A stretch of DNA of 64,000 nt from Heterodera schachtii (taxonomy: Eukaryota > Nematoda > Chromadorea > Rhabditida > Heteroderidae). Position 1 is the stretch's first letter, and every line of letters starts with the position of its first letter. The position numbers were made by a program, and so were the translations under genes. The stretch lies in the NCBI GenBank assembly GCA_023374025.1, contig SIJG01000042.1:1054001-1118000 (forward strand), in the 5' to 3' direction. The notes under the pieces were generated by a model that saw nothing but the letters and a program-made list of their open reading frames with translations, had not been told where the DNA came from and did no database searches. Below, in pieces: positions 63,366-64,000 of the stretch.

Positions 63366-64000
63366 GAAGGAATATTGCGAAAACGATTAACAAAAATAAA
63401 ATGTTCGGCGGAACGGTTGGAGGAGGCGGGGGGGGGGGGGGGGGGGAGAGGCGCCGCTTTTGCATGGCCAAAGGGACGGACGGCATTCCGCCAACAGAAA
63501 GGCACAACCCCGCACTAACGGGAGAAAAATGGTTTTCGAAGAATTGTGCCGAGAAGAGAAGGGCATTGGTTAGAGTGAATGAATGGCAAAAGGATTTTGG
63601 AGTAAGAAATGCAAAACAAACAGAGAGAGCTTTTGCGGAAGAGAGTGCGAGAGAACAAAGGAAAAGAGGAAGAGTTAATGGAAATTGAAAATCAGCCGAA
63701 GAGAATAAGAAAAGGGAACAAGTGAGAGGATAGTAAGGAAAAAGAGAGGAGAGAGAGCAAGAGAGAGAGAGAGAGAAAAGGAGCAAAAAAGGAAAAGAGG
63801 AATTAGAGAAAAAAGAAAGAAAATAAATTGGAAGCAGAAAAAGGGATAAAAGGAAGTGAAAAAAAGAAAAAAGTAAAGCATAGAGAAAAAAGGGAATGAA
63901 AAGAAAATTGGAAGTAGAGAAAAAGAGACAAAAGAAAGTAGAAAAAAAGAAGAAAGAGACTGAACTCCGTTCCTTTTTCTTTTCCTTTTCCCAATTGTAA
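63366..64000. other. GA-rich right end
   Basis: A poly-G run (about 63430-63447) is followed by a long purine-rich plus strand (AAAGAAAA, GAGAGAGA) to the end. No exon was recognised. The region may be the upstream flank of the BTB gene. Confidence 0.6.

Overview
This window is nuclear DNA of a nematode. The genes are cut by many short introns (often 40-60 bp), and they encode nematode hallmarks: major sperm protein, an astacin with a C-terminal ShK domain, a UNC-1/MEC-2-type stomatin, a TWK two-pore potassium channel and a TDP-1-type TDP-43 orthologue. At least two introns are best modelled as GC-AG. Together with the repeat-rich, homopolymer-rich sequence this points to a plant-parasitic cyst nematode relative (Globodera/Heterodera type). 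The species assignment is inference. All gene models were spliced by eye from consensus sites and reading-frame continuity.

Layout. 1-4.3 kb: AT-rich DNA, a minisatellite and a large fold-back element with palindromic ends. 4.3-6.8 kb (-): orphan class A GPCR. 6.8-10.7 kb: no convincing gene. 10.76-19.74 kb (+): FAD synthase followed 167 bp later by Listerin (LTN1), a likely operon. 21.0-24.6 kb (+): unrecognised Ser/Pro/Gln-rich gene. 25.45-26.85 kb (+): secreted acidic/His/Gln-rich protein with a one-base frame break. 27.7-29.6 kb (+): stomatin. 29.9-31.1 kb (+): unknown multi-pass membrane protein. 31.65-34.55 kb (-): astacin metalloprotease. 34.6-41.2 kb: intergenic DNA with a long pyrimidine satellite. 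41.4-44.4 kb (+): SLC17-like MFS transporter. 45.7-48.6 kb (+): unrecognised secreted protein built from CxC...CC modules around a collagen-like array. 48.9-53.9 kb: tandem duplication of a divergent sperm gene pair (MSP plus a short SAYM-repeat peptide). 54.76-57.73 kb (+): TDP-1. 58.9-60.7 kb (+): K2P channel with non-canonical selectivity filters. 61.75-63.29 kb (-): protein with two BTB domains. The right end is GA-rich.

The genes do not form one pathway. The meaningful local groupings are the FLAD1-LTN1 pair, probably co-transcribed, and the head-to-head MSP/SAYM pair, probably expressed together in sperm. Several genes are neuronal or membrane types (GPCR, stomatin, K2P, SLC17) but show no obvious co-regulation here.
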